The notes beneath the pieces are model-generated. The model was not told the DNA's origin. It made no database searches and saw only the letters and a program-made list of their open reading frames with translations. Both the position numbers and the translations under genes were made by a program. From an uncultured Ruminococcus sp. (GTDB lineage: Bacteria; Bacillota; Clostridia; Oscillospirales; Ruminococcaceae), in contig CAMWKY010000164.1 of NCBI GenBank assembly GCA_947174965.1, positions 1-5,380 on the forward strand: a stretch of DNA of 5,380 nt, in the 5' to 3' direction. The stretch's first letter is position 1, and every line of letters begins with the position of its first letter. This document shows, in pieces, positions 1-5,376 of the stretch.

Positions 1-1
1 T

Positions 2-430
2 TTATACAGATATTCAGATGAAATTATTATAAAAACTGATAAGACCGACTGGAGAGAAAATAAGAAAAGTCCTGATGGTGAACTTCTCTACGATAAGAAA
101 GGTTTGCAAATATCAGCACTTCTTGATGATAAGAATTTCATGGCAGGTTATTTGCTCCCGATTTATATAAAAAATGATAGAGAAGATGCAAATATCTGTC
201 TTAGTAAAATGAGAATTGACGGCAAGGAAACAGATATTTCAGATGTCAATGTACTTTCAGTAAAAAAGGGCAAGGACGCTGTGAAATTCATGACAATATA
301 CCCTGCTTATGAGGGTATAGATGAATACAGCAAGACAGAAGTGCAGTTTACTTTTACATTGGACAGTACCGGAGATACTTTGATAACCGATTATATAACC
401 ATTCAGGGACTTACAGAAAAGGAGAATTAA
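2..430 (+). CDS. C-terminal part of an unrecognised beta-rich protein (5' end outside the window)
   Basis: The frame is open from base 2 to the TAA at 428-430, giving 142 residues. No credible start is visible: the TTG at 104 has no ribosome binding site, and the first in-frame ATG is near 138. The gene therefore very probably begins to the left of the window. The visible part has alternating hydrophobic and polar residues, such as GYLLPIYIKND and VQFTFTLDSTGDTLITDYI, which suggests a beta-sandwich. The pattern of an IYIKN strand, then a KMRIDGKE strand, then a KKGKDA turn resembles the immunoglobulin-like C-terminal domains of clostridial secreted or membrane-anchored proteins, where a similar 'ieN..d..v.v....vnG' pattern recurs. 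That resemblance is from memory and weak. No signal peptide or membrane segment can be judged without the N-terminus. Its last codons contain the ribosome binding site of the next gene, so the two are probably co-transcribed and translationally coupled. No function is assigned. Confidence 0.75.
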   Translation, partial: LYRYSDEIIIKTDKTDWRENKKSPDGELLYDKKGLQISALLDDKNFMAGYLLPIYIKNDREDANICLSKMRIDGKETDISDVNVLSVKKGKDAVKFMTIYPAYEGIDEYSKTEVQFTFTLDSTGDTLITDYITIQGLTEKEN

Positions 431-431
431 A

Positions 432-1004
432 ATGACTGAAAAGGAAAAACAACAGGCAGGTGAACTTTACAACGGCAACGACCCCGAACTTGTTGCCGAA
501 AGAGTTACCGCAAAAAAACTCTGTGCGGAATACAATGCCGCTACTTATAATGATTATCAGAAAAAAAATCGCTTACTCGACAGACTTCTGACGTTCAGGG
601 GCGAAAATACGTGGATTGAAGCTAACTTTTTCTGCGATTACGGATATAATATCATAATCGGAGACAATTTCTATGCAAATCACAATCTTGTGATTCTGGA
701 TTGTGCAGAAGTTACATTCGGAGACAATGTTTTCATAGGTCCAAACTGCGGATTCTATACAGCAGGTCACCCGATTGACGTTGAACAGAGAAACAGCGGT
801 CTTGAATATGCAAAGCCGATTAAAATAGGCAGTAATGTATGGATTGGCGGAAATGTGTGTGTAATGCCTGGAGTAACTATCGGCGACAATGTTGTAATCG
901 GTGGAGGAAGTGTGGTTGTAAAGGATATTCCGTCAGATACTGTTGCAGTAGGAAATCCGTGCAAAGTTGTCCGCAAGATTACAGAAGCTGACAAAAAGAA
1001 GTAA
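432..1004 (+). CDS. Sugar O-acetyltransferase, LacA/Maa (hexapeptide repeat) family
   Basis: This 190-residue protein should transfer an acetyl group from acetyl-CoA to a sugar hydroxyl in the cytoplasm, as maltose and galactoside O-acetyltransferases do. The N-terminus (TEKEKQQAGELY, residues 2-13) and the helical region to about residue 55 match the Maa/LacA N-terminal domain. FFCDYGYNI (66-74) leads into a left-handed beta-helix built from hexapeptides such as IIIGDN, VTFGDN, VFIGPN, IKIGSN, VWIGGN and VTIGDN. The expected catalytic histidine is H113 in YTAGHP, at the same position as in E. coli Maa, and GNPCKVV (174-180) is the usual C-terminal element with Cys in place of the common Ala. 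Length is normal for the family (about 180-200). The ATG at 432 lies 1 base after the previous stop, with GGAG at 421-424. The substrate cannot be read from sequence, so no symbol is given; a role in cell-surface sugar modification or sugar detoxification is equally possible. Confidence 0.92.
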   Translation: MTEKEKQQAGELYNGNDPELVAERVTAKKLCAEYNAATYNDYQKKNRLLDRLLTFRGENTWIEANFFCDYGYNIIIGDNFYANHNLVILDCAEVTFGDNVFIGPNCGFYTAGHPIDVEQRNSGLEYAKPIKIGSNVWIGGNVCVMPGVTIGDNVVIGGGSVVVKDIPSDTVAVGNPCKVVRKITEADKKK

Positions 1005-1006
1005 AG

Positions 1007-1013
1007 AAAGGAG
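1007..1013 (+). promoter_or_regulatory. Ribosome binding site AAAGGAG that sets the LysR start
   Basis: AAAGGAG ends 7 bases before the ATG at 1021. It fixes that start rather than the in-frame TTG at 967, which would overlap the acetyltransferase by 38 bases and add 18 residues unlike any LysR N-terminus. Confidence 0.85.
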
Positions 1014-1020
1014 CTGGGTC

Positions 1021-1971
1021 ATGAATACTCTACATTTTAAGTATGCAGTTGAAATTGAAAAAACACGCTCAATAACTCAGGCTGCGGAAAATCTCTACAT
1101 GGCTCAGCCTAATTTAAGCAAGGCAATAAAAGAACTTGAAAGCTCTCTGGGTATTGTCATTTTTCGCCGTACTTCAAAAGGTGTTATCCCTACGGAACAG
1201 GGCGTGAAGTTTCTGAACTGTGCAAAGCAGATTCTTATGCAGATTGACAATATGGAGTCGATAGCATTACCAAATAAGCACGAAAAACGCAGAATCCGTA
1301 TATCAGTTCCACGCACGGCTTATATTTCCAAAGCTTTTTCCGATTATATTGCCCTCTCTGATTCGTCGGAGGATATGGAAATTTATTTCTGTGAGACAAA
1401 TTCCATGCGTACTATTGAAAATATCAGGGAAAACGGATATAATTTTGGTATTATAAGATTTAACAAGGCTCATGAGAAATATTTTTCGGATTTTCTTGCT
1501 GAAAAAAATCTTGAAAGTCAATTGCTGTGGGAGTATGAAATACTTGCGGTTATGTCTGCCGAACACCCTGTGGCTGAAAAAGAAAATCTCACATATGGCG
1601 AACTTTCAGCCAATTATACAGAACTTACACAAGGTGATGACGCTGTACCGTATGTACCTGACGCAGTTGAAAAGCTGTTTGCTGAAAACCGTCCTGAGAA
1701 TGTAAAGACAAAGCGCATATGTATGTACGACAGAGGGAGCGCACTGGATTTTCTGCTCACTGTTCCTGAATCGTTCATGCTTGATTCGCCCGTGCCTGAA
1801 AGTCTTTGCGGAAAATATGGTCTTGTACAGAGAAAATGCAGTTTTTCTGATAATTGCTTTATGGATTGTATAATATACACGGCAGGACGAAAACTTTCGC
1901 AGAGTGAGCTTGTACTTGTGAATAAATTTTATGAGGTTAAAAATGAGTTAGCTTTTAAAAAATATGTGTAG
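1021..1971 (+). CDS. LysR-family transcriptional regulator
   Basis: The 316-residue length is typical for LysR-type regulators. Residues 1-60 form the winged helix-turn-helix domain: SITQAAENLYMAQPNLSKAI (17-36) covers the helix-turn-helix, and FRRTSKGVIPTEQG (48-61) is the wing. A linker helix follows to about residue 80, and an effector-binding region starts at RRIRISVP (90-97). That region is only loosely like the standard periplasmic-binding fold, so the ligand cannot be predicted. An unusual feature is four cysteines near the end (C263, C273, C279, C283), plus C67, C124 and C234. The gene lies 16 bases after the acetyltransferase and 62 bases before nfnA, on the same strand. It may be co-transcribed with both and could control either; control of nfnAB is inferred from position only. 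Most LysR regulators are divergent from their targets, so this same-strand arrangement is weaker evidence than usual. Confidence 0.93.
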   Translation: MNTLHFKYAVEIEKTRSITQAAENLYMAQPNLSKAIKELESSLGIVIFRRTSKGVIPTEQGVKFLNCAKQILMQIDNMESIALPNKHEKRRIRISVPRTAYISKAFSDYIALSDSSEDMEIYFCETNSMRTIENIRENGYNFGIIRFNKAHEKYFSDFLAEKNLESQLLWEYEILAVMSAEHPVAEKENLTYGELSANYTELTQGDDAVPYVPDAVEKLFAENRPENVKTKRICMYDRGSALDFLLTVPESFMLDSPVPESLCGKYGLVQRKCSFSDNCFMDCIIYTAGRKLSQSELVLVNKFYEVKNELAFKKYV

Positions 1972-1980
1972 CATTATTTT

Positions 1981-1994
1981 CGTCAATGATGACG
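1981..1994 (+). promoter_or_regulatory. Small dyad in the nfnA upstream gap, candidate operator
   Basis: CGTCA-ATGA-TGACG is a perfect 5-base inverted repeat with a 4-base centre, in the 62-base gap between lysR and nfnA. Downstream is very AT-rich DNA with TATAAA at 1999-2004 and TAAAAT at 2001-2006 as possible -10 elements, but no good -35 is seen. The dyad is not followed by a T-run, so it is not an intrinsic terminator and read-through from lysR into nfnA is possible. It could be a regulator site upstream of an nfnA promoter; its short arms allow chance occurrence. Confidence 0.3.
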
Positions 1995-2016
1995 TTAATA
2001 TAAAATAATTAATTTT

Positions 2017-2024
2017 AAGGAAGG
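2017..2024 (+). promoter_or_regulatory. Ribosome binding site AAGGAAGG of nfnA
   Basis: AAGGAAGG ends 9 bases before the ATG at 2034, good spacing for the nfnA start. No upstream base run in the gap can pair strongly with it. Confidence 0.75.
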
Positions 2025-2033
2025 TATAGAGAA

Positions 2034-2873
2034 ATGTTTGAAATTCTCGAAAAGAAAAGTCTTAATCCGACTGTTACTCTTATGAAAATAAATGCTCCGA
2101 GAGTTGCAAAAAAAGCAGAACCGGGACAATTTATTATCTTGAGAACAGACAGTGAGGGTGAACGTATTCCGCTTACTATTGCAGACTACGACCGTTCAGC
2201 AGGTACAGTTACAATCATTTTTCAGATTGTAGGAGGTACTACAGAAAAGCTTAATCACATGAATGAGGGCGACTGTCTTCACGATTTTGTCGGTCCTCTC
2301 GGACGTGCAACAGAAACAGAGGGTCTTAAAAAAGTTGCTGTAGTCGGTGGTGGTGTCGGCTGTGCAATCGCTTATCCTGTTGCAAAAAAACTTCATGAAC
2401 TTGGTGTTGAAGTTCATTCAATTGTCGGATTCAGAAATAAGGATTTAGTTATACTCGAAAATGAGTTCAGAAACGCATCATCAAAATTTGTGCTTATGTC
2501 CGACGACGGTACAGCAGGGGAAAAGGGTCTTGTTACTGATGCACTCAAAAAGCTTATCGACAGCGGAGAGAAGTATGACAGAGTTATAACAATAGGTCCG
2601 CTTATTATGATGAAGTTTGTTTGCAGACTTACAAAAGAATATGAAATTCCGACTGTTGCATCAATGAATCCGATTATGATTGACGGTACTGGAATGTGCG
2701 GTGGCTGTCGTCTTACTGTAGGAGGAGAAACAAAGTTTGCCTGTGTTGATGGTCCTGAATTTGACGGACATCTTATTGATTTTGATGAAGCTATGGCAAG
2801 AGGTGCAAGCTATCGTGAATTTGAAAGAAAAGCACACGAAGATGCCTGCAATCTTTTCAAGGAGGTTAAATAA
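2034..2873 (+). CDS. nfnA: NfnA: FAD/NAD-binding small subunit of NADH-dependent ferredoxin:NADP+ oxidoreductase
   Basis: This 279-residue protein belongs to the ferredoxin-NADP reductase-like family shared by NfnA, sulfide dehydrogenase beta subunit and the dihydroorotate dehydrogenase electron-transfer subunit PyrK. Residues 1-95 form the FAD-binding barrel, with RIPLTIADYD (44-53) as the flavin motif. The nucleotide-binding domain follows, with VVGGGVGCA (103-111) and ITIGPLIMMK (185-194). Near the C-terminus, IDGTGMCGGCRLTV (216-229) and FACVDGPEFDGH (235-246) supply C222, C225 and C237 for a [2Fe-2S] cluster. In characterised NfnA and Pyrococcus sulfide dehydrogenase an aspartate is the fourth ligand; D217 is the matching residue. 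With NfnB it should form a cytoplasmic electron-bifurcating complex linking NADH, NADPH and ferredoxin. The nfnB start follows its stop by one base. PyrK is unlikely because no pyrD is adjacent and the partner is GltD-like. Sulfide or polysulfide reductase activity cannot be excluded. Confidence 0.92.
   Translation: MFEILEKKSLNPTVTLMKINAPRVAKKAEPGQFIILRTDSEGERIPLTIADYDRSAGTVTIIFQIVGGTTEKLNHMNEGDCLHDFVGPLGRATETEGLKKVAVVGGGVGCAIAYPVAKKLHELGVEVHSIVGFRNKDLVILENEFRNASSKFVLMSDDGTAGEKGLVTDALKKLIDSGEKYDRVITIGPLIMMKFVCRLTKEYEIPTVASMNPIMIDGTGMCGGCRLTVGGETKFACVDGPEFDGHLIDFDEAMARGASYREFERKAHEDACNLFKEVK
2859..2865 (+). promoter_or_regulatory. Ribosome binding site AAGGAGG that sets the nfnB start
   Basis: A perfect AAGGAGG lies inside the last codons of nfnA, 9 bases before the ATG at 2875. 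This rules out the in-frame upstream start at 2737, which only reads nfnA DNA in another frame, and favours 2875 over the ATG at 2884. Confidence 0.88.
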
Positions 2874-2874
2874 A

Positions 2875-4260
2875 ATGCCGAATATGTCTTTAGTAAAAAA
2901 TGAAATGCCCGTGCAAGCTCCTGATGTCAGAAACAAGAACTTTTCAGAGGTTGCACTCGGATATACAGAGGAGCAGGCTATAGATGAAGCAAAACGCTGT
3001 CTCAACTGCAAAAACAAGCCGTGTGTTACGGGCTGTCCTGTTCAGATTGATATACCTGCTTTTATTGCAAAGGTTGCAGAGGGTGATTTTGAGGAGGCTT
3101 ATAAAATCATCACAAAATCAAGCTCTCTCCCTGCTGTCTGTGGCAGAGTATGTCCGCAGGAAACACAATGCGAAAGCAAATGCGTAAGAGGTAAAAAGGG
3201 CGAACCTGTTGCTATTGGTCGTCTTGAGAGATACGTTGCAGACAGACACAATGCACTTGCTGAAACAGCAGTTGAAAAGCCTGTTCCAAACGGTCACAAG
3301 GTTGCTGTAATTGGCTCTGGTCCGTCAGGACTTGCCTGTGCAGGTGACTTAGCTAAAAAGGGCTATGATGTAACTGTATTTGAAGCACTTCATCTTGCCG
3401 GCGGAGTACTTTCTTATGGTATTCCAGAGTTCAGACTGCCGAAAACAATCGTACAGAAAGAAATTGAGGGACTTAAAGCACTCGGTGTAACAATCGAAAC
3501 AAATACAGTTGTCGGAAAGACTGTTTCAATTGACGAACTTATGAAATATGAGGGCTTTGAATCCGTATTTATCGGCTCGGGTGCAGGACTTCCACGCTTT
3601 ATGAAAATTCCAGGTGAAAACCTTAACGGCGTGTACTCTGCAAATGAGTTTCTTACAAGAATTAATCTCATGAAAGCGTACAAGCCCGATTCTGCAACCC
3701 CGATAAATGCAGGCACTAAAGCTGTAATTGTAGGTGGCGGAAATGTTGCTATGGACGCTGCACGCTGTGCAAAAAGACTTGGTGCTGATGTTACTATCGT
3801 ATACAGACGTACAGAAAATGAACTTCCTGCACGTGCAGAAGAAGTTGAACACGCTAAAGAGGAGGGTATCAATTTCAGATTCCTCACAAATCCGACTGAA
3901 ATTACAGCTACAGAAAAAGGCTGGGTAAAGGGTGTAATCTGTCAGCAAATGGAACTTTCAGAACCTGATGCAAGCGGTCGTGCAAAGCCTGTACCTGTCA
4001 AGGACGCATACTTTGAGATTGAGGCAGACTGCGTAATCATGTCAATCGGTACTTCGCCTAATCCGCTTATCAAATCCACAACAGACGGTCTTGATACACA
4101 AAAGTGGGGCGGAATTATTGCAGATGAAAACGGTCTTACATCAAGAGAGGGCGTTTATGCAGGCGGTGATGCTGTAACAGGTGCGGCTACTGTTATTCTT
4201 GCTATGGGTGCAGGAAAAAAAGCTGCTGCTGCTATAGATGAGTACATACAGAATAAATAA
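2875..4260 (+). CDS. nfnB: NfnB: GltD-like large subunit of NADH-dependent ferredoxin:NADP+ oxidoreductase
   Basis: This 461-residue protein is of normal length for NfnB and the related 'NADPH-dependent glutamate synthase small chain' proteins. The N-terminal domain carries eight cysteines in the family pattern for two [4Fe-4S] clusters: C42-x2-C45-x4-C50-x3-C54-P and C89-x3-C93-x5-C99-x3-C103. The FAD-binding motif is VIGSGPSGLACAGDLA (145-160), followed by GGVLSYGIPEFRLPK (176-190). A second nucleotide fold, VIVGGGNVAMDAARCAKRLG (284-303) with VYRR (309-312), fits NADPH. AGGDAVTGAATVILAMGAGK (429-448) closes the FAD site. In the bifurcating complex this subunit holds the FAD thought to split electrons between ferredoxin and NfnA. 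No large glutamate synthase gene is next to it and nfnA is, so an Nfn role is much better supported than glutamate synthase. A strong hairpin 11 bases after the stop ends the transcript. Confidence 0.94.
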   Translation: MPNMSLVKNEMPVQAPDVRNKNFSEVALGYTEEQAIDEAKRCLNCKNKPCVTGCPVQIDIPAFIAKVAEGDFEEAYKIITKSSSLPAVCGRVCPQETQCESKCVRGKKGEPVAIGRLERYVADRHNALAETAVEKPVPNGHKVAVIGSGPSGLACAGDLAKKGYDVTVFEALHLAGGVLSYGIPEFRLPKTIVQKEIEGLKALGVTIETNTVVGKTVSIDELMKYEGFESVFIGSGAGLPRFMKIPGENLNGVYSANEFLTRINLMKAYKPDSATPINAGTKAVIVGGGNVAMDAARCAKRLGADVTIVYRRTENELPARAEEVEHAKEEGINFRFLTNPTEITATEKGWVKGVICQQMELSEPDASGRAKPVPVKDAYFEIEADCVIMSIGTSPNPLIKSTTDGLDTQKWGGIIADENGLTSREGVYAGGDAVTGAATVILAMGAGKKAAAAIDEYIQNK

Positions 4261-4271
4261 GATATAATGCA

Positions 4272-4303
4272 AAAAGCGGCTGAATGAAAAATCAACCGCT
4301 TTT
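4272..4303. terminator. Bidirectional intrinsic terminator between nfnB and pdaA
   Basis: AAAAGCGGCTGA (4272-4283) pairs with TCAACCGCTTTT (4292-4303) with one C-A mismatch, around an 8-base loop. On the plus strand the stem runs into TTTTGTTTATT; on the minus strand into CTTTTTGC. It lies 11 bases after the nfnB stop and 5 bases after the pdaA stop, so it can serve both convergent genes. Confidence 0.88.
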
Positions 4304-4308
4304 GTTTA

Positions 4309-5043
4309 TTATACTGTAAATCCCTTTTCTCTGAAATTATCTATAACCTGCCCTAATATTTCAGCATTTGTTGAAGATACAGAATGGAGCAGGAGTATTT
4401 CTCCGCCGTGTGCTGATTCTGAAAGTTTTCTGATACCCTCTGCCGGGCATGGCTGACTGTCAGTTTTCCAGTCCACATAGGCAAAACTCCAGAATACAGT
4501 TTTATATCCGCATTTCTGTACAGTTTCAAGTGCCTGTTCTGAATATTCACCGCACGGACAGCGAAAATATTGCATCTCATAGCCGTAGTTATTTATTACA
4601 AAGTTATGCAGTGACATTATTTCTTCTTCTGCTTCTTTTTGTGAAAGTTTAGGGAGACTTGCGTGTGTCATGCCGTGATTTCCGATAGTGTGACCTTCGT
4701 TAATCATGCGTTTTACAAGTGATTCCTCTTTTTTGGCGTAATCGCCTGTAAGAAAGAATATTGCTTTGACGTTTTTTTCTTTCAGTGTATCGAGAATTTT
4801 TGCAGTATATCCGTTTTCATATCCTTGGTCAAATGTTATAACAATTCGTTTTTCATCATCTGATACTGCGTAGGCATCAAAATCGCTGTATCTTTCGTTG
4901 AACTGAACTGCATCAACAGGACGGTTAAGACTGTCAAGGTTTGTGCCTTGTCCGTAGCCGATAACTCTGTTGTCTGTCGCATAAACAGCAGAAACAGGCA
5001 TAACCGCCACCGCCGTAACAATTGCAGGAATAATATATCTCAT
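4309..5043 (-). CDS. pdaA: PdaA-like exported polysaccharide (peptidoglycan) deacetylase
   Basis: This 244-residue protein is a carbohydrate esterase family 4 (NodB fold) enzyme closest in motifs to PdaA, which removes the acetyl group of muramic acid on the way to muramic delta-lactam in the spore cortex. The N-terminus has a signal peptide (hydrophobic residues 4-20, likely cleaved after VYA near 22). TFDQGYENGYT (70-80) carries the catalytic aspartate D72 and the PdaA-type GYENG. NHGMTH (122-127) gives the two metal histidines H123 and H127. R161 starts the R-x-P-x-G motif, here RCPCG, where PdaA has RPPRG. FWSFAYVDWK (184-193) and LLHSVSSTNAE (218-228) match PdaA closely. The start ATG at 5043 has AAGGAG 8 bases upstream; the GTG at 5052 overlaps that site and is unlikely. 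Four cysteines (C162, C164, C178, C199) are notable in an exported protein. A vegetative cell-wall role is the main alternative. Confidence 0.92.
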   Translation of the reverse strand: MRYIIPAIVTAVAVMPVSAVYATDNRVIGYGQGTNLDSLNRPVDAVQFNERYSDFDAYAVSDDEKRIVITFDQGYENGYTAKILDTLKEKNVKAIFFLTGDYAKKEESLVKRMINEGHTIGNHGMTHASLPKLSQKEAEEEIMSLHNFVINNYGYEMQYFRCPCGEYSEQALETVQKCGYKTVFWSFAYVDWKTDSQPCPAEGIRKLSESAHGGEILLLHSVSSTNAEILGQVIDNFREKGFTV

Positions 5044-5049
5044 CTCAAT

Positions 5050-5083
5050 CACTCCTTGTGTGGAGTGCGGAATTTCTTCCGCA
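5050..5083 (-). promoter_or_regulatory. Two-hairpin leader of pdaA that pairs the ribosome binding site
   Basis: Reading the minus strand, TGCGGAA-GAAA-TTCCGCA (5083-5066) is a perfect 7-base-pair stem capped by a GNRA-type GAAA loop. CACTCC-ACACAA-GGAGTG (5067-5050) is a perfect 6-base-pair stem whose 3' arm contains GGAG of the Shine-Dalgarno sequence AAGGAG (5057-5052). The two stems share bases 5066-5067, so they cannot both form at full length. Neither is followed by a T-run, so termination is unlikely. The placement suggests control of translation initiation, by inference from sequence only. Confidence 0.55.
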
Positions 5084-5088
5084 ATAGT

Positions 5089-5097
5089 ATTATATCA
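5089..5097 (-). promoter_or_regulatory. Extended -10 promoter (TGATATAAT) for pdaA
   Basis: On the minus strand TG-A-TATAAT is a consensus extended -10 element, located 46 bases before the pdaA ATG. No -35 match is seen at the usual distance, which an extended -10 can tolerate. Transcription would begin near 5082, placing the first leader hairpin at the very 5' end of the mRNA. Confidence 0.55.
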
Positions 5098-5113
5098 CCC
5101 TGAACAGATTTTA

Positions 5114-5332
5114 TTATATGTAAAATTTTCTTTTTTGAAATTCTTCTGCCAGTTTCTCAAGAACTTTTTCGGGTGACGGCTCTTTTCCGTCAGGAGCTAT
5201 TTTACTCCAGAAAGCTTTCGCTTGTGGTGAATCGGACTGCATTGCAATTCTGACAGCTTTTGATATTTCGTTTTTTACTTCTTCTTCAGAAATATTCTCT
5301 GATTTTGCGACTTCGCTAAAAATATTTTTCAT
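5114..5332 (-). CDS. Small protein resembling part of the Spo0A C-terminal domain
   Basis: This 72-residue soluble protein is nearly all helical and highly charged. From memory, it lines up without large gaps with the last ~65 residues of the Spo0A DNA-binding domain: IFSEVAKSENISEEEVKNEI (4-23) against the 'LYPAIAKKFNTTPSRVERAI' region, AVRIAM (26-31) against 'AIEVAW', and GKEPSPEKVLEKLAEEF (49-65) against 'GKPTNSEFIAMVADKL'. Small free-standing proteins of this kind, often labelled Spo0A C-terminal domain proteins, occur in many Clostridia and have no established function that I know of. It lacks the Spo0A receiver domain and the first helices of the effector domain, and the charged recognition-helix residues differ, so binding to Spo0A boxes is doubtful. 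The ATG at 5332 has AAAGGAG 7 bases upstream. Upstream of pdaA by 70 bases on the same strand, it may be partly co-transcribed with it. The family call is a recollection and needs a profile search. Confidence 0.8.
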   Translation of the reverse strand: MKNIFSEVAKSENISEEEVKNEISKAVRIAMQSDSPQAKAFWSKIAPDGKEPSPEKVLEKLAEEFQKRKFYI

Positions 5333-5339
5333 TTGGTTT

Positions 5340-5346
5340 CTCCTTT
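5340..5346 (-). promoter_or_regulatory. Ribosome binding site AAAGGAG of the Spo0A-C-like gene
   Basis: AAAGGAG on the minus strand ends 7 bases before the ATG at 5332 and supports both that start and the reality of this short gene. Confidence 0.8.
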
Positions 5347-5360
5347 GAGATAACTATGAG

Positions 5361-5376
5361 TAGTATAGTGATACTA
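5361..5376 (-). promoter_or_regulatory. Palindrome overlapping a possible -10 element of the Spo0A-C-like gene
   Basis: On the plus strand TAGTAT-AGTG-ATACTA is a perfect 6-base inverted repeat with a 4-base centre. On the minus strand TATACT (5367-5362) within it could be a -10 element for the small gene, 29 bases before its ATG; the matching -35 would fall outside the window. An operator covering the -10 would suit a repressor, but AT-rich repeats of this size arise by chance. Confidence 0.35.

Noticed and set aside
967..1020. N-terminal extension of the LysR regulator to a TTG at 967
   Set aside because: It overlaps the acetyltransferase, lacks a ribosome binding site, and adds residues not found in LysR proteins; AAAGGAG at 1007-1013 supports 1021.
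1995..2012. Possible Rex (NADH-sensing repressor) operator upstream of nfnA
   Set aside because: GTTAAT and ATTAA are loosely symmetrical, but the TTGT/ACAA ends of a Rex site are missing and the region is simply AT-rich.
2737..2874. N-terminal extension of nfnB to an upstream start
   Set aside because: It reads nfnA DNA in another frame; the perfect AAGGAGG at 2859-2865 and the family N-terminus place the start at 2875.
2661..3017. Minus-strand open frame of 118 codons across the nfnA-nfnB junction
   Set aside because: It opposes the conserved cysteine motifs of both subunits and its product, rich in Phe, Ser and Cys, looks like an antisense shadow.
3414..3948. Two long minus-strand open frames (up to 157 codons) inside nfnB
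   Set aside because: They lie opposite a strongly conserved gene, have no ribosome binding site or recognisable motif, and reflect the codon bias of nfnB.
5066..5083. Hairpin as an intrinsic terminator of the Spo0A-C-like gene
   Set aside because: The stem is strong but no T-run follows it on either strand, and a promoter element lies between the small gene and the hairpin.
5089..5113. Sporulation sigma G promoter for pdaA
   Set aside because: AATACTA resembles a sigma G -10, but no matching -35 lies at the required distance; the extended -10 TGATATAAT explains the region better.
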